Assembly: GCA_028288485.1 (NCBI GenBank)
Contig: JAQBNO010000043.1
Span: 93,400-157,399, forward strand
Direction of reading: 5' to 3'
DNA: 64,000 bases
DNA from: Segetibacter sp.
Lineage (GTDB): Bacteria > Bacteroidota > Bacteroidia > Chitinophagales > Chitinophagaceae
The position numbers and the translations under genes were made by a program. This document shows, one piece after another, positions 7,248 to 16,927 of this stretch; positions within the stretch are counted from its first letter, which is position 1, and each line of letters begins with the position of its first letter. The notes beneath the pieces were generated by a model that worked only from the letters and a program-made list of their open reading frames with translations, made no database searches and was not told the origin of the DNA.

Positions 7248-9353
7248 ATGAAATTATTTCCCGAATCAGCAGCAGTGCAGTTAGAGTTTGATAAAATTAA
7301 GGCATTGCTGGTTGACCATTGTAAAAGTGAATTCGCTAAAAAGAGGGCCGGTGACCTTCGTATACATACAAAGAAAGATTTTATTGAAACGGAATTGCAG
7401 CAGAGCCATGAGTTTAAACTACTGCAATTGAATAACCAATATTTTCCGAACGACTATGTTTTGAATTTAAGCAAGGACCTGAAATTACTTTCTATTCCCG
7501 GAGCTGTTTTGATAAGTGACCAGTTTGTACAAATCAGGAAGTTGGCAGTTAGCCTGCAATCGATATTCCGATGGTTTGATAATGAAAGAAGAGTTGCATA
7601 CCCGGCATTAACTAAAGTAATTGCAGATACTTATTACGAGAAGGCAATTCTTGAAATGCTGGATGATGTTTTGGACGAATACGGCAACGTGAAAGATAAT
7701 GCAACAGAGGAACTTCAAAAGATCCGACTGAACTTGTTTAGAAAAAGAAACGAGCTTCGAAGGGTTTTTGAAAGGGTGATAGCCCGTTTAAACAAATCAG
7801 GGTACGCGGCTGATATAGAAGAAAGCTTCAGTAATGGCAGAAGGGTAGTAGCAGTATTTTCGGAATACAAACGACAGATAAAAGGGATTTTACATGGAGA
7901 AAGCGATACAAGGAAAACAGCTTATATAGAGCCCGAGGAAACCATTGAACTGAATAATGACATCTACAGCCTGGAAAACGAAGAAAGCCGGGAAGTTCAA
8001 AGAATATTAAGGAAGCTTACTGCTGATCTTAGTATTTATGCCGAGTTACTAAAAACCTATCATGCTATAGTTGGTGAATATGATTTCATAAGGGGGAAGG
8101 CAAGGCTGGCTATTGATATGAACGGCGAGTTTCCGTCAATAAGAGATTCTGCTCACATTGAACTGGTAAACGCATATCACCCCCTTCTTTACCTCTATAA
8201 TAAAAGGTCGGGTAAGCCTACTATTCCATTATCTATAACCCTTAACGATAAAAGCCGCATTTTGGTTATCAGCGGTCCAAATGCAGGTGGGAAAACGGTT
8301 ACATTAAAAACCGTCGGCCTTTTACAGATAATGATACAAAGCGGTCTTCTTGTTCCGGTGAGTCCGACCTCTCAAATGGGCATTTTTAAGCAGTTGATGA
8401 TCCATATCGGCGATACACAGAGCCTGGAGTTTGAACTAAGTACCTATAGCAGCCACCTTAAGAACATGAAACACTTCATGGAAGTGGCTAATGGTAAAAC
8501 ATTATTTTTTATAGATGAACTCGGAAGTGGAAGCGACCCCAACCTGGGAGGAGCATTTGCAGAAGTTATCATGGAAGAACTGGCTCACAAGCATTCTTTT
8601 GGCATTGTTACCACACACTACCTCAACCTTAAGGTAATGGCTAATAAGGTACCGGGAATAATAAACGGGGCGATGGCTTTTGATGAACACAACCTTTTGC
8701 CCTTATACAAATTGATTATTGGAAAGCCAGGTAGCTCTTATACTTTTTCCATCGCTGAAAGAATAGGTCTTTCTCCATCTCTGATTAATAAGGCAAGAAA
8801 ACTGGTGGATGAAGATCATTTTAGTTTAGATAAATTGCTGAACCGCACAGAGCAGGATTTACGCGAGGTTGAGAAAAAAGAACAGGAACTTCAGAAACTG
8901 CTTAAGGAAAATGAAAGGCTCAAAAAAGAAATGACACAGGTGATGGACCGTGAGCGACATAAGCAGGAAGTTGAAATACTTAAGCAGCAGAACGTAATAA
9001 CAGAAGATCGTATCAATTATCTGAAGGATATGGAGCGAAAGATGAAGCAAATTTTGCTTGAGTGGAGAAAAGCGGAAGATAAAAGTGAACCTATTAAGCA
9101 AATGCACAGCCTGCTTTTTAAAAAGAATGACCAGGTTGTTACAAACAAACTCGCTAAAAAAGTAGAAGGAAAATACCACGAAGTATCATCAGACATAGTA
9201 GTCGGTGCAAAGGTAAAATTGAAAAAAAATTACCAGGTGGGTGCTGTAAAAGAAATAAGAGGCAAACGCGCCATTGTACAGGTAGGATTGTTACCAATGA
9301 GTGTTGATTTAAGCGACCTGGTAGTGGTTGAGGAAAAGGGTGGTGAAGCTTAA
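7248..9353 (+). CDS. mutS2: MutS2-family DNA-binding ATPase without Smr domain
   Basis: MutS2 proteins act on branched DNA or on collided ribosomes and do not take part in classical mismatch repair. The core and lever helices occupy about residues 1-310. The MutS ATPase follows, with Walker A GPNAGGKT at 343-350, FIDELGSGSDP as Walker B, and TTHYLNLK. A long charged coiled coil covers about 520-610 (EVEKKEQELQKLLKENERLKKE). The C-terminus (about 640-701) looks like a small KOW-type domain (GAKVKLKKNYQVGAVKEIRGKRAIVQVG) and then stops. The usual C-terminal Smr nuclease domain of the 780-residue family members is absent, and there is no sign of it downstream. No mutS or mutL lies nearby. Confidence 0.88.
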   Translation: MKLFPESAAVQLEFDKIKALLVDHCKSEFAKKRAGDLRIHTKKDFIETELQQSHEFKLLQLNNQYFPNDYVLNLSKDLKLLSIPGAVLISDQFVQIRKLAVSLQSIFRWFDNERRVAYPALTKVIADTYYEKAILEMLDDVLDEYGNVKDNATEELQKIRLNLFRKRNELRRVFERVIARLNKSGYAADIEESFSNGRRVVAVFSEYKRQIKGILHGESDTRKTAYIEPEETIELNNDIYSLENEESREVQRILRKLTADLSIYAELLKTYHAIVGEYDFIRGKARLAIDMNGEFPSIRDSAHIELVNAYHPLLYLYNKRSGKPTIPLSITLNDKSRILVISGPNAGGKTVTLKTVGLLQIMIQSGLLVPVSPTSQMGIFKQLMIHIGDTQSLEFELSTYSSHLKNMKHFMEVANGKTLFFIDELGSGSDPNLGGAFAEVIMEELAHKHSFGIVTTHYLNLKVMANKVPGIINGAMAFDEHNLLPLYKLIIGKPGSSYTFSIAERIGLSPSLINKARKLVDEDHFSLDKLLNRTEQDLREVEKKEQELQKLLKENERLKKEMTQVMDRERHKQEVEILKQQNVITEDRINYLKDMERKMKQILLEWRKAEDKSEPIKQMHSLLFKKNDQVVTNKLAKKVEGKYHEVSSDIVVGAKVKLKKNYQVGAVKEIRGKRAIVQVGLLPMSVDLSDLVVVEEKGGEA

Positions 9354-9492
9354 GTTTTTTTTGAATTTGCCTTAATGATTTATTTAATCACTGTAAATAC
9401 CCTTCATTAAATATAACTGGATAATTAATCGCAATATTTTTCGTTAACCTTAAAAGTTATGTTCAATTAAGTATATTGCATCATCCGCCCTT

Positions 9493-12126
9493 ATGAAAAA
9501 CATTTTGAATAAAGGTATTTCTTTAAAAACGGTCTCACCGTTGCAGTTACAAGAATCGATGTTGGTAGAGACTGAAGAAGGTTTTTTGGTGGTTGATAAA
9601 AATCTTAAAGTTGTAGCTGTCAACTCAGCCTATAGAAAATTTCATAACTTATTTAATTCATTCGACATTGTCCCTGGTAAAGATTTAAATGAAAGCGATT
9701 TCTCATCTTTTCCTGAAAGTTTCTATTGTATCCTTAATAATGTTCTTGCAGGGGAAACGGAAAATAGCCTGCTTCAGGTTGAATACATGGGCGACAATGT
9801 TTTGTCTTTTGCAATCTCTGTTGTGCGTGTGAATGAGGAAGGAAGAAACTTGGATGGAGCCTGTGTTATGGTGCATAAAAAAGAAATCCAGTCATCAATG
9901 ACGAAAAGTAATCAGGATACCGAGTTTTTTAAATTGCTGGTAGATACTTCTACATCTGTTTATTTATTAGCAGATGCAGCTCTTGTTTTTACTTACGCCA
10001 GCAATGCAGTCGAAGTAATTTTGGGCATTTCACCACAAGAAATGTTAGGAAAAAATGCAATTGAGCTGGTTCATCCTGATGACCGGGAAGAAGTGAGAGA
10101 CTGGTTAATCGAAGTAAGAATGCATCCCGGAAAATTGGTAACGCACGAATACAGGGTAAAAAATAAACAAGGTGAATACCTGTGGATAGAAAACAATGCC
10201 AGGAATATGCTTAACAATAGCAACATCAAAGCTATTGTTATGAACTTTAGAAATATACAGGCAAAAAAAGTGGCAGACCATGCGTTGGTACGTACCGAAC
10301 AACGACTTTCATTATTGCTGAATAATACCGAAGAATCTTTTATTATTTTAAACAGCAGGTTGCGCATTGTTACCTACAACAAAGCCGCTCAAGACCGTTC
10401 ACCATTTTTTTACAACACCGAGTTGCAGTCCGGTCTTTCAGTTCTTGACCTCATCAAAGAGGAAGAAGTCTCAGATTACATTGATTTATTTGAAGAGGTT
10501 TTTAAAGGGCGTGAAATTGAGAAAGAGTCGACATTTGTAGACCCACTTGCAATTGCGCACATTTACAGTCATACATTCAGACCTCTTTTTGACCACCAAA
10601 ATGATATTTTTGGCGTTTTTATTACTTCTACAGAGATTACTGAAAGAAAAAAGCTTACAGAAGCAGTAGCTGTTAATTCAGAACGATTAAAGACAGCTCA
10701 AAAAATTGCCCGCCTCGGCTATTTCGAATATGATGTAACTTCTAAAACTATTTTCTGTTCAGAGGAATTTTATGAAATTTTAGAATTAACTGATACCTTA
10801 CAAAACTGGTGGGAATTATCTGCGATTGAACAAATCGTTCATCCCGACGATATGGACGTTTTAAAAAGTGAAATTGAAAAGTCACTATTGTTCGGTAATG
10901 ATTTTAACCTCGAATTTCGATTGGTTATAAAAGACAGAAACGAAAAAGTAATCAACGCTATTGGAGGATCTGAAAAAAATGACGCCGGGCAAATAGTTAA
11001 ATTCCGGGTGACATTGCAAGATATTACTGACAGTAAAATGGCCATTCTGGCTTTACAAACACTTGAATCAAAATTTAAATCTCTATTCGAACATAGTATC
11101 GACGGGGTCATTTTATCGAACCAGCCGGGACTTATCATTTCTGCAAATCCTGCTGTTTGTACACTGCTCGATTACTCTCACGATGAAATTACCTCTTTGT
11201 CAGCTTGCGAACTTCTCGATATACATTCTCCTGCGTTTTCTAAAATGATGGAAATCCGAAAGATCGAGAATGGTGCGTTTATGGGTGAAATACACCTAAA
11301 GCATAAAAGCGGTCATTATATTCCCGTAGAGATCACTTCCATAACAATGACCGACGGTAACGGTAATCCTTACCTTTCAACCATTATCCGCGATATAACC
11401 GAAAAGAAAAAGATTGAGAAGGAACAAAATGCACTAACCGAAGAGTTGCTGAAAAATAACCAGGACCTGCAGCAATTTTCGTTCATAACCTCCCATAATT
11501 TAAGGGCACCCGTCGCTAACCTGTTAAGCCTTTTGAGTTTATACAATAAGCAAAACCCCGCCGACGAGTTTAATGGTTTACTTATTGAAAAATTTGAAGA
11601 AGCAACTCTTCAATTAAACCAGACGTTAAACGACCTGGTAAATATATTGGTAATTAAGTCTAACAATAATATCGAGAGGGAAACGATTAGTTTTTCTGAT
11701 ATTTTTACTGATGTTAAAAGAACCATCGACAATTTATTAAAGCAAAAGAACGGGACTATCGAGGTCGATTTTTTGAAGGTAGACGAGATTCAATATAACC
11801 GCATTCATCTTGAAAGTATCTTTTTAAATATGATCTCCAATGCTATAAGGTATAGTTCTCCCGACAGGCAGCTCGAGATAAAGATACGGTCGTACCGAAC
11901 AGAAAACTGGGTAGTAGTTGATTTTTCTGATAACGGTCTTGGCATGGATTTGAAGCGCTACGGCGACAGGTTGTTTGGTCTTTACCAGCGATTTCATAAC
12001 AATAAAGAAGGCAAGGGACTAGGGTTATACATGACCCGATCGCAGGTAACAGCAATGGGTGGCAAAATCGAAGTGGAAAGCGAACCGGGTAAAGGAACTT
12101 CTTTTAAAATTTATTTCAAATCATAA
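9493..12126 (+). CDS. Cytoplasmic multi-PAS sensor histidine kinase
   Basis: The protein has 877 residues and no signal peptide or membrane helix, so it probably senses an internal signal. About five PAS/PAC modules can be outlined at 20-130, 143-265, 268-390, 395-515 and 518-635. They carry typical VHPDD and ITERKK-type linkers. The HisKA region has the phospho-acceptor His668 in TSHNLRAP, the light-sensor-like variant of the H-box. The ATPase domain shows the N-box NMISNAIRYSS, G1 DNGLGMDL and G2 GKGLGLYM. A single-domain response regulator begins 7 bases after the stop and is the obvious partner. The sensed signal is unknown. Confidence 0.95.
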   Translation: MKNILNKGISLKTVSPLQLQESMLVETEEGFLVVDKNLKVVAVNSAYRKFHNLFNSFDIVPGKDLNESDFSSFPESFYCILNNVLAGETENSLLQVEYMGDNVLSFAISVVRVNEEGRNLDGACVMVHKKEIQSSMTKSNQDTEFFKLLVDTSTSVYLLADAALVFTYASNAVEVILGISPQEMLGKNAIELVHPDDREEVRDWLIEVRMHPGKLVTHEYRVKNKQGEYLWIENNARNMLNNSNIKAIVMNFRNIQAKKVADHALVRTEQRLSLLLNNTEESFIILNSRLRIVTYNKAAQDRSPFFYNTELQSGLSVLDLIKEEEVSDYIDLFEEVFKGREIEKESTFVDPLAIAHIYSHTFRPLFDHQNDIFGVFITSTEITERKKLTEAVAVNSERLKTAQKIARLGYFEYDVTSKTIFCSEEFYEILELTDTLQNWWELSAIEQIVHPDDMDVLKSEIEKSLLFGNDFNLEFRLVIKDRNEKVINAIGGSEKNDAGQIVKFRVTLQDITDSKMAILALQTLESKFKSLFEHSIDGVILSNQPGLIISANPAVCTLLDYSHDEITSLSACELLDIHSPAFSKMMEIRKIENGAFMGEIHLKHKSGHYIPVEITSITMTDGNGNPYLSTIIRDITEKKKIEKEQNALTEELLKNNQDLQQFSFITSHNLRAPVANLLSLLSLYNKQNPADEFNGLLIEKFEEATLQLNQTLNDLVNILVIKSNNNIERETISFSDIFTDVKRTIDNLLKQKNGTIEVDFLKVDEIQYNRIHLESIFLNMISNAIRYSSPDRQLEIKIRSYRTENWVVVDFSDNGLGMDLKRYGDRLFGLYQRFHNNKEGKGLGLYMTRSQVTAMGGKIEVESEPGKGTSFKIYFKS

Positions 12127-12133
12127 GATTATA

Positions 12134-12520
12134 ATGGCAAAGTTTACAGACGTACTTTTAGTGGAAGATGATCCGATAACAATAATGGTTTGCGACAGGA
12201 TTATGAAAATGACGTTGTTTGCAGATAAAGTCACTTCTTGCGAAAATGGTAAAATCGCTATTGATCATTTAGCATCCGTTAGAGAGGACGGCCCCATACC
12301 AAAAATCATCTTTTTAGATATCAATATGCCTGTAATGAATGGCTGGGATTTCCTTGAAGAATTTGAGAAAATAAAATCTCGATTCGACCAGTTACCACGC
12401 ATTTATTTACTGTCATCCACTGTTGACCCCGAAGATTATAAAAAAGCAAAAAAGTTCTCTTTGGTGGAGGATTTTATTTCAAAGCCATTGAGCAGGGAGG
12501 CACTTGAAAAAATAAGTTAG
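12134..12520 (+). CDS. Single-domain response regulator (CheY-like)
   Basis: This is a receiver domain of 128 residues without an output domain. The start is ATG 12134 (MAKFTDVLLVEDD); an in-frame start inside the kinase gene is not needed. The acidic pair is in LVEDDP, the phospho-acceptor is Asp62 in IIFLDINMP, the switch Ser is in YLLSST, and the conserved Lys is in FISKPLS. It follows the kinase by 7 bases and should be its phosphotransfer partner, perhaps in a phosphorelay or by protein contact. Many Bacteroidota and cyanobacterial PAS kinases of this H-box type are paired with such regulators. Confidence 0.95.
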   Translation: MAKFTDVLLVEDDPITIMVCDRIMKMTLFADKVTSCENGKIAIDHLASVREDGPIPKIIFLDINMPVMNGWDFLEEFEKIKSRFDQLPRIYLLSSTVDPEDYKKAKKFSLVEDFISKPLSREALEKIS

Positions 12521-12594
12521 TCGTTAATAATTATTTCACTTTTTTATATTTGCCGTATTAATGTTATTAAGATTGATGTAAAAAGCGGGTGAGT

Positions 12595-12653
12595 GTTTTT
12601 GTAGCCAGCAGAAAATGCTTTTTTGAATCTCCGGTTGTGTCACTCACTTGTAC
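12595..12653 (-). repeat. GTACAAG element, copy 3 (short form, GTGACAC core)
   Basis: On the minus strand the head is GTACAAGTGAGTGACACAAC, followed by CGGA in place of GATG, and the tail is GCTGGCTACAAAAAC. Confidence 0.85.
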
Positions 12654-12782
12654 GTCATCTTTTCATAGCAACCATTGGTCGTTCTGGCAATTGCAATGAA
12701 AGGGTCTATCTATTCAAACCATCTACGGTATTATTGTTTTTGACACTGATTCAACTATTGGATTACTGCTTCGCATGAAAAT

Positions 12783-12846
12783 GTACAAGAGTCCTGCCAC
12801 CCGCGTGAACTATACACATACGCTATACTGCCGGCTCGCAAAAAAA
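12783..12846 (+). repeat. GTACAAG element, copy 4 (long form, diverged)
   Basis: The head GTACAAGAGTCCTGCCACC is followed by CGCGTGAACTATAC and the tail TGCCGGCTCGCAAAAAAA. The core palindrome is lost, but both ends and the overall length fit the long form. Confidence 0.6.
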
Positions 12847-12879
12847 CTATTTAATGCACAAATACTTTAAATAGCGCGA

Positions 12880-14001
12880 TCAATCTTTTTCCATCATTTG
12901 CAAACAAACGGGAGTCGGCACTTTAATCTGTTCCCCGGTCACACGTAGTAACCCCGTCTGCCTGTCTCTTTTAAAAACAACAATATTATTGGTATCCTGG
13001 TTGGCAACCAATAGAAAATTTCCGGAAGGATCGATCGTGAAGTTCCTCGGTTTTATTCCAAGAGTTGGCTGGAACCCTTTTAAAGTTAATAAGCCGGTGT
13101 TAGCATCAACTGCAAATATGGTAATGGTATTTTCATCTCCGCGATTAGAGGTGTATAAAAAATTACCATCAGGAGAAATATGAATGTCGGCGCTGCCGAT
13201 GGTACCCTGGAAGCCCGGAGGATGTGTTGCAATTCGTTGCTTAAAGGTTAACGTGCCTTTTTTATATGTAAAAGCGTCAACAGTCCCGCTTATCTCTCCC
13301 ACCAGGTAAGCCCACTTGCCATTTGCATGAAAAGTAAGATGCCTGGGACCACTGCCAGGTTCAACAGCAATAAAGGGGCGTTTTGCAGGTTGTAGCGGCT
13401 TTGCAGAAGTTGCTGTAAATTTATAAGTCATTACTTTATCTATCCCCAGGTCGGGCACAAATAGATATTTTTCATCGGGAGAAAATACAGTTGAATGAAC
13501 ATGCGGTTTCTCCTGTCGCAGTTTATCGATACTGTTGCCTGAATGTTTAATGTTTTGGTTTAAAGGCTGAAGGCTTCCGTCTGAATTTATTTTAAACGCT
13601 GAAAGACTGCCTCCTGTGTAGTTACCACAAAATACCCACTTATTATTTTTATTAATAGTTACATAGGCGGGGTTGTCGCCGCCACTGGGTTGCTTATTAA
13701 CAAAAGTGAGTTTTCCGGTAGTACGATCAAATGCAAAAGCACTAATACTGCCGGCATTTTTAAGAGCGGTTTCAGTAGCGGCATAAATGATTTTTTTATT
13801 AGGTGCAATAACTAGGAAAGATGGATTAATGATGTTTTCCGTATTGCTCAGCCACCTGGCTTTACCACTTGTTGAATTAAATTCATACACATAAATCCCT
13901 TTACTTCCACTGTCGGTATAGGTTCCGACAAATAGATAGTAAGACTGTGCAGTGAGAAAGTTTGTTACAACAAGAAACAGCAACGACAAGGTTACACGCA
14001 T
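12880..14001 (-). CDS. Secreted lactonase-family beta-propeller protein (6-phosphogluconolactonase-like)
   Basis: It belongs to the YbhE/Pgl-type seven-bladed propeller lactonase family. A signal peptide of about 18 residues ends at LTAQ, followed by YYLFVGTYTDSGSKGIYVYEF, the typical first blade. Repeated blade signatures include VTINKNNKWVFCGNYTGGSLSAF, HSTVFSPDEKYLFVPDLG, GPRHLTFHANGKWAYLVGE and ADIHISPDGNFLYTSNRGDENTI. The 373 residues are usual. The export signal argues against a role in the cytosolic pentose phosphate pathway, so another sugar lactone in the periplasm is more likely. The DinB-fold gene upstream reads in the same direction 34 bases away. Confidence 0.88.
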   Translation of the reverse strand: MRVTLSLLFLVVTNFLTAQSYYLFVGTYTDSGSKGIYVYEFNSTSGKARWLSNTENIINPSFLVIAPNKKIIYAATETALKNAGSISAFAFDRTTGKLTFVNKQPSGGDNPAYVTINKNNKWVFCGNYTGGSLSAFKINSDGSLQPLNQNIKHSGNSIDKLRQEKPHVHSTVFSPDEKYLFVPDLGIDKVMTYKFTATSAKPLQPAKRPFIAVEPGSGPRHLTFHANGKWAYLVGEISGTVDAFTYKKGTLTFKQRIATHPPGFQGTIGSADIHISPDGNFLYTSNRGDENTITIFAVDANTGLLTLKGFQPTLGIKPRNFTIDPSGNFLLVANQDTNNIVVFKRDRQTGLLRVTGEQIKVPTPVCLQMMEKD

Positions 14002-14035
14002 TCGTTTGATACATTTAACAGGTGAGGAGATTGCT

Positions 14036-14515
14036 TCATTTCCAGTCGTTCAGCAATCTCCGGAGTAAAATTGCCTGGCCGGTATGATAACTGCTGTGGT
14101 CTGCAATCAACAAAGCTTCGCGTAAAAGGTTTTGTCCCTGTCCGTGTGCGAAAGGTGCATAAAGATCTGTATTTTCATCAGTGAGCAGTCGAATAAATTC
14201 ATCCCTGTCTTTTTTGATCTGCTGAAGAGCGTTTTGCCATTCGCCTTTACTTGCAGGAGCATTTTCAGGAGGCCAATAGTCGTCGGGCCAAACAGGTGCT
14301 GTATAATCGGGGTCAGTTGAAAACCTAAGTATATCTTCCTGGGTAATACGAATATGTTCAACAAGCTGCCAGAGACTGTAGGGAAGATTGTTTGTTTTAA
14401 TTCCTGTTTTTTCAAAAGGTATGTTTTCTACTGCCTGGTCGAATGTTACATGCGCATTCCCCTGCGTGATCATAGCAACCAGTTGTTCAATGACTACTTC
14501 ATTATTCGCGTTCAT
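14036..14515 (-). CDS. DinB-family protein
   Basis: This is a four-helix-bundle protein of 159 residues in the DinB/YfiT superfamily, whose members bind a metal through three histidines and often transfer low-molecular-weight thiols. The likely ligands are the His of LVEHIRITQ and the two in IADHSSYHTGQ. The motif LPYSLWQLVEHI and the C-terminal HTGQAILLRRLLNDW are characteristic. There is no signal peptide. It lies just upstream of the lactonase gene on the same strand and may be co-transcribed. The substrate is unknown. A second DinB-fold protein is encoded at 27617-28156. Confidence 0.85.
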   Translation of the reverse strand: MNANNEVVIEQLVAMITQGNAHVTFDQAVENIPFEKTGIKTNNLPYSLWQLVEHIRITQEDILRFSTDPDYTAPVWPDDYWPPENAPASKGEWQNALQQIKKDRDEFIRLLTDENTDLYAPFAHGQGQNLLREALLIADHSSYHTGQAILLRRLLNDWK

Positions 14516-14758
14516 AAGATCGAAATTTTGTTATGTTGGATGTTTTGTGTATTTGGCTTAACGGCTGATTTATTTTTCCCTGCTACGATTGGTGGTCGAT
14601 CTGTAACGCGAAATGTAACCATTTATGGATTGTTTAAGGTAATAAGGCTCGAAGAATATTGCAATTTCTTTTTAATAAAATACGATGTTCGGCCTGCATT
14701 AATTTTCCAAACTTATTCGGAAGATTCTTTACAACTAACTGCTCATTAAAATTTTTTC

Positions 14759-14766
14759 TAAACTTG
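14759..14766 (+). promoter_or_regulatory. Candidate -7 box very close to GNAT start
   Basis: TAAACTTG differs from TAnnTTTG at one base and ends 5 bases before the ATG at 14772. If it is used, the mRNA would be nearly leaderless. Confidence 0.3.
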
Positions 14767-14771
14767 CATTC

Positions 14772-15293
14772 ATGAACCTTGTAATTAAACCGGTTAGAAC
14801 CGATGAAGTAGAGTTGCTTGCAGAAGTTAGCAGGAGAACATTTTACGACACCTTTTACCAGCAAAACACCAAAGAAGATATGGAGCTTTTTTTGGAGCAC
14901 AGCTTTAATGTAGCTACGCTTCAACAAGAGATCAGCGAAACAGAAAACTTTTTCTTTTTTGCAAAAGCGGGTGATGAGATTGTAGGTTATTTAAAGCTTT
15001 CAACGAGGGAAACCCCGGAAGAGTTAGAAGGAGTGGATATAATTGAAATTGCAAGAATATATGCAGTCAAGGAAAAGATCGGATTGGGAGTAGGTAAATT
15101 CTTAATCGAATCAGCTATTTCTTTTGGAAAAGAGCTAAAGAAGCAGGTGATCTGGTTGGGGGTATGGGAGCACAATTTGAAAGCAATCAATTTCTATCAA
15201 AGGTTTGGGTTTGAAAAGTTTGGCGAGCATCTCTTCCTCGTGGGTAACGATGCGCAAAATGACTGGCTCATGAAGCGGGAGTTGTTCTACTAA
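14772..15293 (+). CDS. GNAT-family N-acetyltransferase
   Basis: The enzyme has 173 residues and is of the acetyl-CoA-dependent GNAT fold. The acetyl-CoA binding region is EIARIYAVKEKIGLGVGKFLIESAI (the Q/RxxGxG/A-type loop is KIGLGVG). It is followed by WLGVWEHNLKAINFYQRFGFEKFGEH, the typical final strands. The N-terminal region VSRRTFYDTFYQQNTKEDMELFLE resembles the spermidine/spermine or PaiA-like subgroup, but the substrate cannot be fixed from sequence alone. It is monocistronic, and no terminator is obvious after the stop. Confidence 0.88.
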   Translation: MNLVIKPVRTDEVELLAEVSRRTFYDTFYQQNTKEDMELFLEHSFNVATLQQEISETENFFFFAKAGDEIVGYLKLSTRETPEELEGVDIIEIARIYAVKEKIGLGVGKFLIESAISFGKELKKQVIWLGVWEHNLKAINFYQRFGFEKFGEHLFLVGNDAQNDWLMKRELFY

Positions 15294-15377
15294 AGAGTTG
15301 AAATTTGTATTACAATTACTTAAAAAAATACAACTGTTAATTCGCAATTTCTTGACCTGCTTGTGGCTTTGCCAATT

Positions 15378-15407
15378 CTGCTAATATAACGATTGCTCTT
15401 ACCTTTG
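15378..15407 (+). promoter_or_regulatory. Candidate promoter of the thiolase gene
   Basis: The -7 box TACCTTTG at 15400-15407 fits TAnnTTTG. CTG at 15378-15380 stands 19 bases upstream where TTG is expected (one mismatch). The start codon is at 15441. Confidence 0.5.
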
Positions 15408-15440
15408 AACTACGTTACACTCGTAACTTATAATGACAAT

Positions 15441-16622
15441 ATGAATAAAAGAGAAGTTTATATTATTTCTGCCGTTCGTACACCGATAGGAAGCTTTGGG
15501 GGATCGCTAAAAGAACTGAGCGCGACCCAACTAGGTGCAATTGCTATAAACGGGGCTATTTCAAAAGCCGGAATAGACCCGGCAATGGTTGATGAACTTT
15601 TGATGGGAAGTGTAATACAGGCGGGCCTCGGCCAGGCTCCTGCACGCCAGGCTTGTAAGGCTTCAGGGCTTCCTGATAGTGTAATTTGTACTACCGTTAA
15701 CAAAGTATGCGCCAGTGGAATGAAAGCTGTTGCCCAGGGAGCGGCAAGTATAGCTCTGGGTGAAGCTGATATTATAGTTGCCGGCGGAATGGAAAGCATG
15801 AGCAATGTTCCTTTTTATGTTGAAAATATGCGTTGGGGTAATAAATATGGTAATAGTACATTAATAGACGGCATTGCGAAAGACGGTCTTACTGATGTGT
15901 ATGACGGTCTTGCTATGGGTAATGCTGCTGATATGTGTGCTCGCGAATGTGGTATTAGCCGTGAAGAACAGGATGCTTTTGCTATAGAAAGTTATAAACG
16001 AAGCCAGGCAGCCTGGAACCAGGAAAAATTTGCAGGCGAAATTGTACCGGTGGAAATTCCACAACGTAAAGGCGAACCAATTGTAGTGACCAAAGATGAT
16101 GAACCGTTTAATGTAAAGTTTGATAAAATACCCGAACTACGACCGGCATTCAGTAAAGAAGGTACGGTAACAGCGGCAAATGCTTCAACAATGAATGATG
16201 GTGCCGCGGCGTTGGTATTGGTAAGCAAAGAAAAAGCAGAGGAACTCGGTCTGAAACCGATTGCGAAAATTGTGAGCTATGCGGATGCTGAGCAGGAACC
16301 AAAATGGTTCACAACCACACCCTCCATTGCAGTTCCAAAGGCGGTGCAGAGAGCTGGTTTAAAAATGGAAAACATCGATTTTTTTGAACTCAATGAGGCG
16401 TTTTCAGTTGTTGGGATTGAAAATATCCGCCGAATGAAATTAGACCCTGCAAAAGTGAATGTACATGGAGGCGCGGTTTCGCTCGGTCATCCTTTAGGTG
16501 CCAGTGGGGCTCGTATTTTGGTGACTTTGATTAATGTATTAAAACAAAATGGAGGAAGGTATGGTGCTGCCGGAATTTGCAATGGTGGTGGCGGTGCAAG
16601 TGCCATGGTGATAGAGATATAG
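15441..16622 (+). CDS. Acetyl-CoA C-acyltransferase (thiolase)
   Basis: This thiolase condenses two acetyl-CoA units, or cleaves 3-ketoacyl-CoA in fatty-acid oxidation. The start is ATG 15441 (MNKREVYIISAVRTPIGSFGG), because the 16 codons upstream overlap the promoter. The nucleophile is Cys90 in KVCASGM. The other catalytic motifs are NEAFSVV, GGAVSLGHPLGASGAR and the C-terminal ICNGGGGASAMVIE carrying the second Cys. The length of 393 residues is standard for homotetrameric thiolases. No other beta-oxidation gene is adjacent, so a biosynthetic (acetoacetyl-CoA) role is as likely as a degradative one. The substrate range is undetermined. Confidence 0.93.
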   Translation: MNKREVYIISAVRTPIGSFGGSLKELSATQLGAIAINGAISKAGIDPAMVDELLMGSVIQAGLGQAPARQACKASGLPDSVICTTVNKVCASGMKAVAQGAASIALGEADIIVAGGMESMSNVPFYVENMRWGNKYGNSTLIDGIAKDGLTDVYDGLAMGNAADMCARECGISREEQDAFAIESYKRSQAAWNQEKFAGEIVPVEIPQRKGEPIVVTKDDEPFNVKFDKIPELRPAFSKEGTVTAANASTMNDGAAALVLVSKEKAEELGLKPIAKIVSYADAEQEPKWFTTTPSIAVPKAVQRAGLKMENIDFFELNEAFSVVGIENIRRMKLDPAKVNVHGGAVSLGHPLGASGARILVTLINVLKQNGGRYGAAGICNGGGGASAMVIEI

Positions 16623-16743
16623 AACCGTGATTATAGGATTTTTTAAGGATTATAGGGAAATAGGTGAATTGAAATAATTTGAATCAATGGGAATGATGGG
16701 AAAGATGGACCGTGATTTTTATGAGCTGCTTAAAGATATACAG

Positions 16744-16798
16744 GTACAAGAGTGCGACGCAACGGGAGATTATTAATGATCCTCCGCCCACTTCAAAA
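16744..16798 (+). repeat. GTACAAG element, copy 5 (short form, GCGACGC core)
   Basis: The head GTACAAGAGTGCGACGCAAC is perfect for the GCGACGC type. The following GGGA replaces GATG, and the tail is CCGCCCACTTCAAAAT. The rest of the 305-base spacer 16623-16927 is AT-rich and degenerate, with no gene seen. Confidence 0.88.
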
Positions 16799-16927
16799 TT
16801 GGCTTTTAACGCTATAAAAATTTTATTCTATCAACACTAGCTGAGCAGTTCCAATTTTCCTCATAATCCACACCAATCCTTCAAACCCCGGTTCTGCATT
16901 ATCTTGCAACCCAATTGAATTACAAAA

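Larger units (their letters stand above)
12521..12879. other. Spacer with two GTACAAG elements
   Basis: This 359-base spacer lies between the response regulator and the converging lactonase gene. It holds element copies 3 and 4 with their heads facing each other. I see no gene or clear terminator in it. Confidence 0.7.

Noticed and set aside
14516..14771. GTACAAG element in the DinB/GNAT spacer
   Set aside because: Neither head nor tail motif is present; only AT-rich sequence was seen.
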